From Pseudocitrobacter cyperus (GTDB taxonomy: Bacteria > Pseudomonadota > Gammaproteobacteria > Enterobacterales > Enterobacteriaceae): a DNA stretch of 64,000 bases. Made by a program: the position numbers and the translations under genes. The DNA is taken from NCBI RefSeq assembly GCF_039889165.1, contig NZ_JAYMYY010000002.1, positions 186,001 through 250,000 on the forward strand, given 5' to 3'. The notes beneath the pieces were generated by a model, which did no database searches, had not been told where the DNA came from, and was given only the letters and a program-made list of their open reading frames with translations. Below are positions 15,635 to 24,874 of this stretch, piece by piece (within the stretch, counting starts at the first letter, position 1; each line of letters opens with the position of its first letter).

Positions 15635-18600
15635 TTACTTAGCGATCTGCGCGTGCATTTCCTGCACTGAAATCACTTTCTCTTTCGCATCCGCATTCAG
15701 CGCCATGGACGTTGCGAAACCGCCGTTCAGGGTAGTGTCGTAATGTACCTTGTACTGCAGCGCGCTGCGGCGAATCAGCTTGGAGTCTTCAATCGCCTGA
15801 CGACCTGCGGTGGTGTTGATGATGTAGGTGTATTCGCCATTCTTGATACGATCCTGAATGTGCGGACGACCTTCATGCACCTTGTTCACCAGGCGCGGGT
15901 TGATACCGGCTTCACCCAGCACAATCGCCGTGCCGTGGGTCGCATCCAGTTCGAAACCATGCTTCAGCAGTTTCGCCGCCAGGTCGACCACGCGCTCTTT
16001 ATCGCCTTCGCGCACGGAGAGCAGCGCACGACCCTGTTTCTTCATGGTGGAGTTACTGCCCAGTTGCGCTTTTGCGAAAGCTTCCGCGAAGGTGCGACCG
16101 ACGCCCATCACTTCCCCGGTAGAGCGCATTTCTGGCCCTAACAGCGGGTCAACGCCCGGGAATTTGTTGAACGGCAGCACCACTTCTTTCACCGAGTAGT
16201 ACGGCGGGATGATCTCTTTGGTCACGCCCTGTTCGGCCAGCGTTTTGCCTGCCATCACACGCGCCGCCACTTTCGCCAGCGGTACGCCAGTCGCTTTGGA
16301 GACAAACGGTACGGTACGCGCCGCGCGCGGGTTGACTTCAATCAGGTAGACTTCGTTGTCTTTCACCGCAAACTGCACGTTCATCAGGCCGCGCACCTGC
16401 AATTCAAAGGCCAGCTTCTGCACCTGCTGGCGCATCACATCCTGAATTTCCTGGCTCAGGGTGTAGGCTGGCAGAGAACAGGCGGAGTCACCGGAGTGCA
16501 CGCCAGCCTGTTCGATATGCTCCATGATGCCGCCAATCAGCACCGTTTCACCGTCGCAAATGGCATCGACATCCACTTCTACCGCGTCGTCAAGGAAACG
16601 GTCGAGCAGAACCGGCGCATCGTTGGAGACGCTGACCGCGGTCTGGAAGTAGCGCTTGAGATCCGCTTCGTCATAGACGATTTCCATCGCGCGACCGCCG
16701 AGAACGTAGGACGGACGCACCACCAGCGGGTAGCCAATCTCTTTCGCCTTCTCCACCGCCATTTCAATCGTGGTAACGGTGGCGTTTGCCGGTTGTTTCA
16801 GTTTCAGACGGTCAACCGCGTGCTGGAAACGCTCACGGTCTTCCGCGCGGTCGATAGCATCCGGGCTGGTGCCGATAACCGGTACGCCAGCCGCTTCCAG
16901 CGCGCGTGCCAGTTTCAGCGGCGTCTGGCCGCCGTACTGGACGATAACGCCCTTCGGCTTCTCGATGCGTACAATTTCCAGCACATCTTCCAGCGTCACC
17001 GGCTCGAAGTAGAGACGGTCGGAGGTGTCGTAATCAGTGGAGACGGTTTCCGGGTTACAGTTGACCATAATGGTCTCGTAACCGTCTTCGCGCAGCGCCA
17101 GCGAGGCGTGAACGCAGCAGTAGTCAAACTCGATACCCTGACCGATACGGTTCGGGCCGCCGCCAAGCACCATGATTTTGTCACGGTCAGACGGGTTGGA
17201 TTCGCACTCATCTTCATAGGTGGAGTACATGTACGCGGTGTCGGTGGCAAATTCTGCCGCGCAGGTATCCACACGCTTGTAGACCGGGTGCAGGTTGTAC
17301 TGGTCACGCAGCTTGCGGATTTCCGCTTCACGCACGCCCGCCAGTTTTGCCAGCCGCGCATCGGCGAAGCCTTTGCGTTTCAGGGTGCGCAGGAAGTCGG
17401 CGTCGAGGCCATTGATGCCCACTTCCGCCACTTTCTCTTCCAGACGCACCAGCTCTTCAATTTGCACCAGGAACCAGCGGTCGATGTTGGTCAGGTTGAA
17501 TACACCGTCCACGGAGAGACCCGCGCGGAAGGCATCGGCGATGTACCAGATACGCTCTGCGCCTGCGTCTTTCAGTTCGCGGCGGATTTTGGTCAGCGCT
17601 TCCGGGTCATCAAGGCTCACTTTCGGGTCAAAGCCCATCGCCCCGACTTCCAGGCCGCGCAGCGCTTTTTGCAGAGATTCCTGCTGCGTGCGGCCAATCG
17701 CCATCACTTCACCGACCGATTTCATCTGGGTGGTTAAACGGTCATTGGCGCCGACGAATTTCTCGAAGTTAAAGCGAGGTATTTTGGTCACAACGTAGTC
17801 GATGGACGGCTCGAAAGAAGCCGGAGTACGGCCGCCGGTGATATCGTTCATCAGCTCGTCAAGGGTGTAGCCCACCGCCAGTTTCGCCGCCACTTTAGCA
17901 ATCGGGAAGCCGGTGGCTTTCGACGCCAGCGCCGAGGAGCGAGACACACGCGGGTTCATTTCGATAACAATCAGACGACCATTTTTCGGGTTAACCGAGA
18001 ACTGAACGTTAGAGCCGCCGGTTTCGACGCCGATTTCACGCAGTACCGCCATCGAGGCGTTACGCATGATTTGATACTCTTTATCGGTCAGGGTTTGCGC
18101 CGGGGCTACGGTGATGGAGTCACCGGTGTGGATGCCCATCGCATCGAAGTTTTCGATAGAGCAGACGATGATGCAGTTATCGTTTTTATCACGCACCACT
18201 TCCATCTCGTACTCTTTCCAGCCAATCAGCGACTCATCAATCAGCAGTTCGTTGGTTGGGGAGAGATCCAGCCCGCGTTCGCAAATCTCTTCGAACTCTT
18301 CGCGGTTATAAGCGATACCGCCGCCGGTGCCGCCCATGGTGAAGGAAGGGCGGATAATGCACGGGAAGCCGACTTCAGCGGCGACCGCCAAAGCTTCTTC
18401 CATGGTGTGCGCGATACCGGAACGCGCCGTATCAAGGCCGATTTTCTTCATCGCCACGTCGAAGCGGCGACGATCTTCTGCTTTATCAATCGCATCGGCA
18501 GTGGCACCAATCATGGTGACGCCGAACTCTTCGAGCACGCCCTGACGCTCGAGTTCCAGCGCACAGTTCAGCGCCGTCTGGCCGCCCATGGTCGGCAGCA

Positions 18601-18856
18601 CCGCATCCGGGCGCTCTTTTTCAATAATCTTACGCACCACCTCCCACTGAATCGGCTCGATGTAGGTCGCATCGGCCATTTCCGGGTCGGTCATGATGGT
18701 TGCCGGGTTGGAGTTCACCAGGATAACGCGATAACCCTCTTCGCGCAGCGCTTTACACGCCTGGGCGCCGGAGTAGTCAAACTCACACGCCTGGCCGATA
18801 ACGATCGGGCCCGCACCCAGAATCAGGATACTTTTTATGTCTGTACGTTTTGGCAT
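15635..18856 (-). CDS. carB: CarB, carbamoyl-phosphate synthase large subunit
   Basis: 1073-residue synthetase subunit that makes carbamoyl phosphate from bicarbonate, two ATP and ammonia delivered by CarA, for arginine and pyrimidines. Two homologous ATP-grasp halves are visible: residues ~1-400 with SFTMGGTGGGIAYN, and ~550-935 with PSYVLGGRAMEIVYD. Each carries the EVNPR/EMNPR metal-binding motif. The C-terminal ~140 residues form the allosteric domain for UMP, IMP and ornithine. It follows carA by 18 bp. Length equals the E. coli protein. Confidence 0.98.
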   Translation of the reverse strand: MPKRTDIKSILILGAGPIVIGQACEFDYSGAQACKALREEGYRVILVNSNPATIMTDPEMADATYIEPIQWEVVRKIIEKERPDAVLPTMGGQTALNCALELERQGVLEEFGVTMIGATADAIDKAEDRRRFDVAMKKIGLDTARSGIAHTMEEALAVAAEVGFPCIIRPSFTMGGTGGGIAYNREEFEEICERGLDLSPTNELLIDESLIGWKEYEMEVVRDKNDNCIIVCSIENFDAMGIHTGDSITVAPAQTLTDKEYQIMRNASMAVLREIGVETGGSNVQFSVNPKNGRLIVIEMNPRVSRSSALASKATGFPIAKVAAKLAVGYTLDELMNDITGGRTPASFEPSIDYVVTKIPRFNFEKFVGANDRLTTQMKSVGEVMAIGRTQQESLQKALRGLEVGAMGFDPKVSLDDPEALTKIRRELKDAGAERIWYIADAFRAGLSVDGVFNLTNIDRWFLVQIEELVRLEEKVAEVGINGLDADFLRTLKRKGFADARLAKLAGVREAEIRKLRDQYNLHPVYKRVDTCAAEFATDTAYMYSTYEDECESNPSDRDKIMVLGGGPNRIGQGIEFDYCCVHASLALREDGYETIMVNCNPETVSTDYDTSDRLYFEPVTLEDVLEIVRIEKPKGVIVQYGGQTPLKLARALEAAGVPVIGTSPDAIDRAEDRERFQHAVDRLKLKQPANATVTTIEMAVEKAKEIGYPLVVRPSYVLGGRAMEIVYDEADLKRYFQTAVSVSNDAPVLLDRFLDDAVEVDVDAICDGETVLIGGIMEHIEQAGVHSGDSACSLPAYTLSQEIQDVMRQQVQKLAFELQVRGLMNVQFAVKDNEVYLIEVNPRAARTVPFVSKATGVPLAKVAARVMAGKTLAEQGVTKEIIPPYYSVKEVVLPFNKFPGVDPLLGPEMRSTGEVMGVGRTFAEAFAKAQLGSNSTMKKQGRALLSVREGDKERVVDLAAKLLKHGFELDATHGTAIVLGEAGINPRLVNKVHEGRPHIQDRIKNGEYTYIINTTAGRQAIEDSKLIRRSALQYKVHYDTTLNGGFATSMALNADAKEKVISVQEMHAQIAK

Positions 18857-18874
18857 GGCTCTTATAACTCCTGA

Positions 18875-20023
18875 TTATTTCGCGGACTGACGGTATTGCT
18901 CGATAAGCTCGATAAAGTGGTCGAACAGCGGTGCGGCATCGTGCGGGCCTGGGCTCGCTTCCGGGTGGCCCTGGAAACTGAACGCTGGCTTATCGGTACG
19001 GTGGATACCCTGCAGCGTGCCATCAAACAGGGATTTATGCGTCACGCGCAGGTTTGCCGGCAGCGTCGCTTCATCGACGGCAAAACCGTGGTTCTGCGCG
19101 GTGATCATCACCACGTTATTATCGATATCTTTCACCGGATGGTTGCCGCCGTGGTGGCCGAACTTCATCTTGATGGTCTTCGCCCCGCTCGCCAGCGCCA
19201 GAAGCTGATGGCCGAGGCAGATGCCGAAGACCGGGATGTCGGTTTCGAGGAATTTCTGGATAGCGGTAATTGCGTAATCACACGGTGCCGGGTCGCCAGG
19301 GCCATTGGAAAGGAACACGCCGTCCGGATTCATTTTCAGCACATCTTCTGCAGAAGTTTGTGCCGGAACAATGGTCAGGCGGCAGCCGCGATCCACCAGC
19401 ATACGCAGAATATTGCGTTTCGCGCCAAAATCGTAGGCAACGACGTGGAATGGCAGTTCTTCTTCTTTTTTCGCTTCCGGCAGTTCTTCTGCCAGCGTCC
19501 AGCTACCCTGCGTCCAGCTATAGGATTCGCGGGTGGTGACTTCTTTTGCCAGATCCATCCCGTTCAGACCAGGGAAGGCTTTCGCTTTTTCCTGCGCCAG
19601 TGCGGCGTCCAGGTTATCGCCTGCAATAATGCAGCCGTTTTGTGCGCCCTTTTCGCGCAGCAGACGCGTCAGCTTACGGGTATCGATATCGGCAATCGCC
19701 ACGATGTTATGGCGCTTCAGGTAAGAAGAGAGATCTTCTGTATTGCGGTAGTTGCTGGCAATCAGCGGCAGGTCGCGAATAACCAGACCTTGCGCGTGAA
19801 CCTGAGAAGACTCTTCGTCAGCAGCATTGGTGCCGACATTGCCGATATGAGGATAAGTAAGAGTAACGATTTGGCGAGAATAGGAAGGATCAGTGAGGAT
19901 TTCTTGATAACCGGTCAAAGACGTATTGAAAACAACTTCCCCAACCGCCGAACCTGTTGCCCCTATGGCCCGACCGTGAAACTGGGTTCCGTCTTCCAGA
20001 ACCAATAGCGCTGACTTAATCAA
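18875..20023 (-). CDS. carA: CarA, carbamoyl-phosphate synthase small subunit (TTG start)
   Basis: 382-residue glutamine amidotransferase subunit that hydrolyses glutamine and channels ammonia to CarB. The class I nucleophile elbow VFGICLGHQLLALASGAK is near residue 265, with the catalytic His-Glu pair in FQGHPEASPGPHDA near residue 353. The start is the TTG at 20023 (MIKSALLVLEDG), preceded by GGAGG. This is the same non-ATG start recalled for E. coli carA; an upstream ATG at 20050 would put the ribosome site inside the gene. Confidence 0.97.
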   Translation of the reverse strand: MIKSALLVLEDGTQFHGRAIGATGSAVGEVVFNTSLTGYQEILTDPSYSRQIVTLTYPHIGNVGTNAADEESSQVHAQGLVIRDLPLIASNYRNTEDLSSYLKRHNIVAIADIDTRKLTRLLREKGAQNGCIIAGDNLDAALAQEKAKAFPGLNGMDLAKEVTTRESYSWTQGSWTLAEELPEAKKEEELPFHVVAYDFGAKRNILRMLVDRGCRLTIVPAQTSAEDVLKMNPDGVFLSNGPGDPAPCDYAITAIQKFLETDIPVFGICLGHQLLALASGAKTIKMKFGHHGGNHPVKDIDNNVVMITAQNHGFAVDEATLPANLRVTHKSLFDGTLQGIHRTDKPAFSFQGHPEASPGPHDAAPLFDHFIELIEQYRQSAK

Positions 20024-20035
20024 AACACCCTCCAG

Positions 20036-20074
20036 AGAATATTCACTCACTTTATTTGCATATTAATTCACAAT
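20036..20074 (-). promoter_or_regulatory. Tandem ARG boxes of carAB P2
   Basis: Two adjacent 18-bp segments resembling the ArgR consensus TNTGAATWWWWATTCANW overlap the expected P2 promoter immediately before the carA ribosome-binding site. The placement matches E. coli carAB. Confidence 0.65.
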
Positions 20075-20243
20075 GGTGACATAAATCAATGCAAATCTGC
20101 TTACCTTTGAATTTCTGGCAAACGGCGGCATTCTAGAGAGAGCCCGGACAAAAGTCTACCTTAAAGGGCATTTTTTATTATTATTTTGCGCCACTGGATT
20201 TAACTAACGCTTTTAGCTGGCAAAAAGATCACCTAACTACCCA

Positions 20244-20259
20244 CAGAAAACGCTTGCGC
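20244..20259 (-). promoter_or_regulatory. PurR-box-like site of carAB P1
   Basis: On the minus strand GCGCAAGCGTTTTCTG resembles the PurR operator ACGCAAACGTTTTCGT, and a GATC lies about 15 bp downstream, similar to the E. coli car P1 layout. Confidence 0.5.
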
Positions 20260-20395
20260 GGCAAGAAGAATGTTAAAAATGGGATTAAGGGAGAAAAAAG
20301 TAGACCATCCGGTCAAAATTTACATTCAAACAACAAAAAATGGACGGATAATGTGCTTTTATAGGAAACAAGAAGAGAAAAGTAACTAAAAACAG

Positions 20396-20425
20396 ATAAA
20401 ATAAAGGGCAATAAAATATTGCCCT
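20396..20425 (-). terminator. Terminator of dapB
   Basis: AGGGCAATA/TATTGCCCT perfect 9-bp stem with a 3-nt loop, followed on the minus strand by TTTATTTTAT, about 50 bp after the dapB stop. Confidence 0.75.
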
Positions 20426-20478
20426 ATGCAATCAATGTCTTACTGATTGCAATACCACATCACGATGGGTAATAAATA

Positions 20479-21300
20479 CTATAATTCATTCAAATTAAGC
20501 ACATCGCGCATATCAAAAAGACCGTTTTTCCTGGCTTTAAGCCACAAAGCGGAACGCACCGCTCCGTTGGCAAATGTCATGCGGCTGGAGGCTTTGTGGG
20601 TGATCTCCACACGTTCGCCAATATCGGCGAACATCGCCGTATGTTCACCGACGATATCGCCCGCCCGCACGGTGGCAAAACCAATGGTACCCGGCACACG
20701 CTCACCCGTATAACCTTCACGGCTGTAAACGGCGCACTCCTTGAGATCTTTATCCAGCGCCCCGGCAATCGCCTCACCCATTGCCAGCGCAGTGCCTGAC
20801 GGCGCATCAACTTTATGGCGATGATGTGCTTCAATAATTTCGATGTCGGTATAGTCGCCCATCACTTTGGCGGCTTTCTCCAGCAACTTAAGCATGACGT
20901 TTACCCCCACGCTGAAGTTGGCCGCAAAGACAATCGCTATCTCCTGAGAGGCATCGCGGATCGCCTGCTTGCCGGCATCATCAAAACCAGTGGTTCCAAT
21001 AACCATGCCTTTCCCGTGTTCACGACAGAACGCCAGATGCGTCAGCGTGCCTTCCGGGCGGGTAAAATCGATAAATACATCAAAATCATCTTTAACCGCG
21101 TCGAGGCTACTCTGAACGGTAACGCCGGTTTTCCCCGCGCCCGCCAGCTCGCCCGCATCGCTGCCCAACAGGCTTGATCCTTCGCGTTCCAGCGCCGCGC
21201 CCAACTGAACGCCGTCCATTGCGATTGCCGCCTGAATTAACTGGCGTCCCATACGTCCGCCAGCACCGGCAATGGCGACACGGATTTGTGCATCATGCAT
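20479..21300 (-). CDS. dapB: DapB, 4-hydroxy-tetrahydrodipicolinate reductase
   Basis: 273-residue NAD(P)H-dependent reductase of the diaminopimelate/lysine pathway. The N-terminal Rossmann motif VAIAGAGGRMGRQLIQ is at residues ~8-23. The catalytic segment EAHHRHKVDAPSGTAL, with the His pair and the lysine, is near residue 157. Length equals E. coli DapB. It is a single-gene unit with its own terminator, located between carA and the accessory sugar locus. Confidence 0.98.
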   Translation of the reverse strand: MHDAQIRVAIAGAGGRMGRQLIQAAIAMDGVQLGAALEREGSSLLGSDAGELAGAGKTGVTVQSSLDAVKDDFDVFIDFTRPEGTLTHLAFCREHGKGMVIGTTGFDDAGKQAIRDASQEIAIVFAANFSVGVNVMLKLLEKAAKVMGDYTDIEIIEAHHRHKVDAPSGTALAMGEAIAGALDKDLKECAVYSREGYTGERVPGTIGFATVRAGDIVGEHTAMFADIGERVEITHKASSRMTFANGAVRSALWLKARKNGLFDMRDVLNLNEL

Positions 21301-21419
21301 AGCTATTCTCTTTTGTTAATTTTGCGTAAACCGTTCTCAGAGTAACCAGCCCGCCCGCAGGCTGCCAGTTGAAAACGTCCATAATTAGAATTAAATGATA
21401 AACAGAGGGGAATATCAGT

Positions 21420-21454
21420 AAAAGCCATGATTCATCGGAAAGGACGAATCATGG
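21420..21454 (-). terminator. Probable terminator of the LacI-family gene
   Basis: CCATGATTC/GAATCATGG 9-bp stem with a 12-nt loop, followed on the minus strand by GCTTTTAC, 30 bp after the repressor stop. The T-run is short. The rest of the 183-bp gap to dapB shows only the expected dapB promoter region. Confidence 0.6.
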
Positions 21455-21483
21455 GCTGGAATCACATATCAAGCGTAACGTTC

Positions 21484-22500
21484 TTATTCTGCGGGAGCGA
21501 AACCACAGGACTGGCGGATCACCAGCGCGGGCGGCAGAATAATCCGCTTTGGCGGCTCATCGTTGCCCTGAATACGGCTATAGAGCAACTCCCCTGCTTT
21601 GCGGCCAATTTCTTTGGCCGCGACGGAGACCGTGGTTAATGCAGGCTGCACCAGCGCTGCCTCAGTAATATCATCAAAACCCACCAGCGCAAAGTCTCGC
21701 CCCGGCTCACGCCCCCTTTTGCGCAGGGTGAGCATCACTCCCAGCGCGACGATATCCTGATAACACACCGCGGCGGTGATTTGCGGATAACGATGCAGAA
21801 GTTCCTCTGCCACCCGCGCCCCATCGCTTTGGCTGGCCTGAGACGTCACTATCCACTCGGCATTGGGTGAAATACCGTTTTCCAGAAGTTTACTGGTAAA
21901 ACCGCCAATTCGCTGGGCGCGGGTGCCGGAATTTTGACTGCCGCCTATAAACGCAATATTCCGATGCCCCAGCTTAATCAGGTGCGCCGTCGCCATCTGG
22001 GTGCCGAGAAAATTGTCGGTGCCGACAAAATCAAAATCCGGATCGTTAAGCGGCCTGACAACCATGATCGCCGGAATGTTGCGCCGTTTCAGGCCATCGA
22101 AAAAGGATTGCGGCGTTTCTCGCGCCGCGCACAACACCATCCCGCAGGCGCTGTTACGCATCAATGAATCGACAAATCGCTGCTGGCGCTCGCCGGACTC
22201 TTCACTGTTCGCCAGAAAGAGCAGTAGCTCATGCCGTTCCATCTCATGACTCAACCCAGCCGTCATTTCACCATAAAACGGGTTTGTAATGTCGTGCAGT
22301 AGCAAACCGACCTGATTACTGCGGCGATTGCGCAGGTTAGCGGCCGTTTGGTTATAGACATAGCCTGTATCATCCAGCGCTTTCAGCACCCGTTCACGGG
22401 TTGCCTGAGAAATCCGCCCCCGGTTGCGCAATACCATCGATACGGTCGCGGTGGATACACCTGCGTGCGCGGCGACCTGCGCCAGGGTTATCGTTGTCAT
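21484..22500 (-). CDS. LacI-family repressor of the PTS/isomerase locus
   Basis: 338-residue LacI/GalR-type regulator, nearest in feel to MalI. The helix-turn-helix TLAQVAAHAGVSTATVSMVL is at residues ~5-24, the hinge AANLRNRRSNQVGLLLHD follows, and the effector domain ends with the VGFDDITEAALVQPALTTV motif near residue 275. The ATG at 22500 lies five bases from AGAGG; ATG at 22503 and GTG at 22506 are alternatives. It diverges from the PTS operon. A TTAATCGAATAA palindrome lies 25 bp before its start, consistent with autoregulation. The inducer is unknown. Confidence 0.93.
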   Translation of the reverse strand: MTTITLAQVAAHAGVSTATVSMVLRNRGRISQATRERVLKALDDTGYVYNQTAANLRNRRSNQVGLLLHDITNPFYGEMTAGLSHEMERHELLLFLANSEESGERQQRFVDSLMRNSACGMVLCAARETPQSFFDGLKRRNIPAIMVVRPLNDPDFDFVGTDNFLGTQMATAHLIKLGHRNIAFIGGSQNSGTRAQRIGGFTSKLLENGISPNAEWIVTSQASQSDGARVAEELLHRYPQITAAVCYQDIVALGVMLTLRKRGREPGRDFALVGFDDITEAALVQPALTTVSVAAKEIGRKAGELLYSRIQGNDEPPKRIILPPALVIRQSCGFAPAE

Positions 22501-22524
22501 CATCACCTCTCTTTTCCCTTTAGA

Positions 22525-22536
22525 TTAATCGAATAA
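22525..22536. promoter_or_regulatory. LacI-family operator O1 (repressor promoter)
   Basis: TTAATCGAATAA is one mismatch from the perfect palindrome TTAATCGATTAA found twice more in this locus (22647 and 28396). It sits just upstream of the repressor gene. Confidence 0.75.
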
Positions 22537-22557
22537 CCTTTTATTTGCATTAATGCC

Positions 22558-22573
22558 TGTGAGTCGCTTCACA
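22558..22573. promoter_or_regulatory. CRP site between repressor and PTS operon
   Basis: TGTGAGTCGCTTCACA is a perfect TGTGA-N6-TCACA CRP sequence, placed between operators O1 and O2, so both divergent promoters could be cAMP-dependent. Confidence 0.8.
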
Positions 22574-22646
22574 CTCTCCTGCTGGAATAGCCGCGACTTG
22601 TGAAAACTGGCAGGTTAATCGCGTTAACCACTCTTTCCTAAAACGG

Positions 22647-22658
22647 TTAATCGATTAA
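22647..22658. promoter_or_regulatory. LacI-family operator O2 (PTS operon promoter)
   Basis: TTAATCGATTAA perfect palindrome, extended to GGTTAATCGATTAATC, 30 bp before the start of the isomerase-like gene. The same extended 16-mer occurs on the minus strand at 28394-28409. Confidence 0.85.
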
Positions 22659-22687
22659 TCTTAATTCAAAGACGAAGGAGATTACCG

Positions 22688-24436
22688 ATGACCCACACCG
22701 TTTACGATAAGTACCCTGAGGTCGCGATTAGCGGATACGATCATGATGCCTGGCAGGGCTGGGAGCCGATTATCGCTACCCTGCGTCAGCGCTTAGCGCA
22801 GCAGTCGAAGGCGACGCTTATTGTGGATTGCTACCCTGGCGTTGACCTGAATGAGCTGGAGCGACATCTCTTTCCTCTGTTGACACCCAGCCTGCTTCTG
22901 AACGTCGAATCTGCACGTCTGGATAAAACAGCATTACACCATTTGCTGGCACGCAACCTCACCGACGACCGCGTTTTCGGTGTACTTTCCTGCCATCATT
23001 TAAATGAGTTTTTTGACTCTCAGAAAATAGAGAATTTACGCGAACAGGCCAGAGAAAATCAGGGGCTGACGATTATTTATGGCCCTGGCGCTGCGCTGGT
23101 GCACTCGGGGGATGTGCTGATCTACGCAGACCTGCCAAGATGGGAAATCCAGCAGCGGATGCGCCGTGGCGAGCTGGGAAACTGGGGTGCGGAAAATCGC
23201 GATGAAGATATGCTTCGTCGCTATAAACGCGCCTTTTTTATTGAGTGGCGGGTCTTCGACCGACATAAAACACCGCTGCTGCAGCGCGCCGATTTTCTGT
23301 TGGATACCACCCAACCCGGCAACCCCGCGATGGTCAGCGGCGAAGCCCTGCGTGCCGGCCTACAACAAACCACGAAACGCCCCTTCCGCGTGATGCCTTT
23401 TTTCGACCCCGGCATCTGGGGGGGACAGTGGATGAAGCATCAATTCGATCTCGATCCCACGGCACCAAACTATGCATGGTGTTTTGATTGCGTGCCCGAG
23501 GAAAACAGCCTGCTGCTACGTTTTGGTAACGTGCGGATCGAGATCCCCTCTCAGGATCTGATCCTGCTGCAACCTCGTGCGCTGCTGGGCGATCGTGTCC
23601 ACGCCCGTTTTGGCGCGGAGTTCCCTATTCGTTTCGATTTTCTCGATACCATGCAGGGACAAAATCTGAGTTTTCAGGTGCATCCGCTAACGGAATACAT
23701 CCAGCAGCAGTTTGGAATGCATTACACCCAGGATGAGAGCTACTACATTCTTGATGCCGAGCCCCATGCGCATGTCTATCTGGGGACAAAAAACGGCATA
23801 CATCCACAAGCGATGCTGGACGATTTACATGCCGCCGCCAGAGGTGAAAAAGCCTTTGATGACGCTAAGTTCGTCAATCAGTTACCGGCTAAAAAGCACG
23901 ATCACTTTTTGATTCCCGCAGGCACAGTCCACTGCTCCGGCGCGGGTACGATGGTGCTTGAGATCAGCGCCACCCCTTACATCTTCACCTTCAAACTGTG
24001 GGACTGGGGGCGCCTGGGTATGGATGGCCTGCCGCGCCCGGTTCATCTGCAACATGGCGAGCAGGTTATCGACTGGCAGCGTGATACCGACTGGGTCATG
24101 CGTAATCTGGTAAATCGGATAGAACCCATCGCACAGGGAGAGCACTGGCGCGAAGAACGAACCGGGCTGCACGAACGGGAATTTATCGAAACGCGTCGTC
24201 ACTGGTTTACCGGCCCGGTTTCTCACCATACGGGCAGCGGCGTCAACGTGCTGAATCTGGTGGAAGGAGATGAAGCTGTCGTTGAAAGCCCCAGCCAGGC
24301 CTTCTCGCCGTTTGTAGTGCGTTACGCGGAAACCTTTATCGTTCCGGCTGACGTAGGCGAATATCGCATTTCGCCCACCCATCGAAGCCAGGGGCAACAG
24401 CTCGCCACCATCAAAGCATGGGTAAGGGGGGAGTGA
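22688..24436 (+). CDS. Class I mannose-6-phosphate-isomerase-like protein with extra N-terminal domain
   Basis: 582 residues. The C-terminal half (from ~240) is a cupin phosphomannose isomerase: FDPGIWGGQWMK near 239, then probable zinc ligands Gln330 and His332 (SFQVHP), Glu350 (DESYYIL) and His415 (GTVHCSG). The N-terminal ~200 residues resemble a nucleoside-kinase-like fold but lack a P-loop (VDCYPGVD stands where GxxxxGKS/T would be). Class I enzymes such as ManA have ~390 residues, so the extra domain is distinctive. The stop overlaps the EIIA start as TGATG. It presumably isomerises the phosphosugar delivered by the PTS; the exact substrate is unknown. Confidence 0.85.
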   Translation: MTHTVYDKYPEVAISGYDHDAWQGWEPIIATLRQRLAQQSKATLIVDCYPGVDLNELERHLFPLLTPSLLLNVESARLDKTALHHLLARNLTDDRVFGVLSCHHLNEFFDSQKIENLREQARENQGLTIIYGPGAALVHSGDVLIYADLPRWEIQQRMRRGELGNWGAENRDEDMLRRYKRAFFIEWRVFDRHKTPLLQRADFLLDTTQPGNPAMVSGEALRAGLQQTTKRPFRVMPFFDPGIWGGQWMKHQFDLDPTAPNYAWCFDCVPEENSLLLRFGNVRIEIPSQDLILLQPRALLGDRVHARFGAEFPIRFDFLDTMQGQNLSFQVHPLTEYIQQQFGMHYTQDESYYILDAEPHAHVYLGTKNGIHPQAMLDDLHAAARGEKAFDDAKFVNQLPAKKHDHFLIPAGTVHCSGAGTMVLEISATPYIFTFKLWDWGRLGMDGLPRPVHLQHGEQVIDWQRDTDWVMRNLVNRIEPIAQGEHWREERTGLHEREFIETRRHWFTGPVSHHTGSGVNVLNLVEGDEAVVESPSQAFSPFVVRYAETFIVPADVGEYRISPTHRSQGQQLATIKAWVRGE

Positions 24437-24864
24437 TGATCCATTTTATTGTCGCATCACATGGCCCCCTGGCCACCGCGCTACTCGAAAGCAGCCGCAT
24501 GGTCTATGGCGAACTGCCTCACGTTCAGGCGATAGCCCTAACGGAAGAGCGCGGTATTGAAGGCTTTAAACAGGATTTCGCGCAGGTGCTGCAAAGTGCC
24601 GGGCAGGGCGCAAGCGGCGTAGTGGTGCTGTGTGATATGCAAAGCGGTACACCGTGGAATGTGGCCTGCCTGCACAGTTTTTCGCCGCAAACGCAGCCGC
24701 CTGTCGCCGTGGTCGCTGGCGTCAATTTCCCTATGCTGCTGCAAACCGACGAGGTGGCGCACTTAGAGGATGCCAACATCGCAGCACAACAGCTAATTGC
24801 ATTAACCCAACCTACGATTACCCTGGCTACTCTGACCCTGTCAGTGCAGTCGGATGATTTTTAA
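24436..24864 (+). CDS. Mannose-class PTS enzyme IIA
   Basis: 142-residue cytoplasmic EIIA of the mannose/sorbose PTS class. It opens MIHFIVASHGPLATALLES; His9 in the SHGPLA motif corresponds to the phosphorylated histidine of EIIA-Man. LCDMQSGTPWNVAC near residue 62 is the second family motif. It starts on TGATG overlapping the stop of the isomerase-like gene, with GGGGGGAG upstream. It accepts phosphate from HPr and passes it to EIIB. Confidence 0.93.
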   Translation: MIHFIVASHGPLATALLESSRMVYGELPHVQAIALTEERGIEGFKQDFAQVLQSAGQGASGVVVLCDMQSGTPWNVACLHSFSPQTQPPVAVVAGVNFPMLLQTDEVAHLEDANIAAQQLIALTQPTITLATLTLSVQSDDF

Positions 24865-24874
24865 GGAGCCGATT

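Larger units (their letters stand above)
20024..20395 (-). promoter_or_regulatory. carAB control region
   Basis: 372 bp upstream of carA with no gene. Two ARG-box-like segments (ending TGAATTAATATGCAAA and GTGAGTGAATATTC on the minus strand, about 20036-20074) fit ArgR control of the proximal P2 promoter. Upstream lie a GATC at 20227-20230 and a PurR-box-like sequence at 20244-20259, as in the distal pyrimidine/purine-controlled P1 region of E. coli. The exact P1 start cannot be fixed by eye. Confidence 0.75.

Noticed and set aside
16496..17737. 413-codon open frame antisense to carB
   Set aside because: It lies wholly within the highly conserved carB gene and has Arg/His/Gln-rich, motif-free composition typical of antisense shadows.
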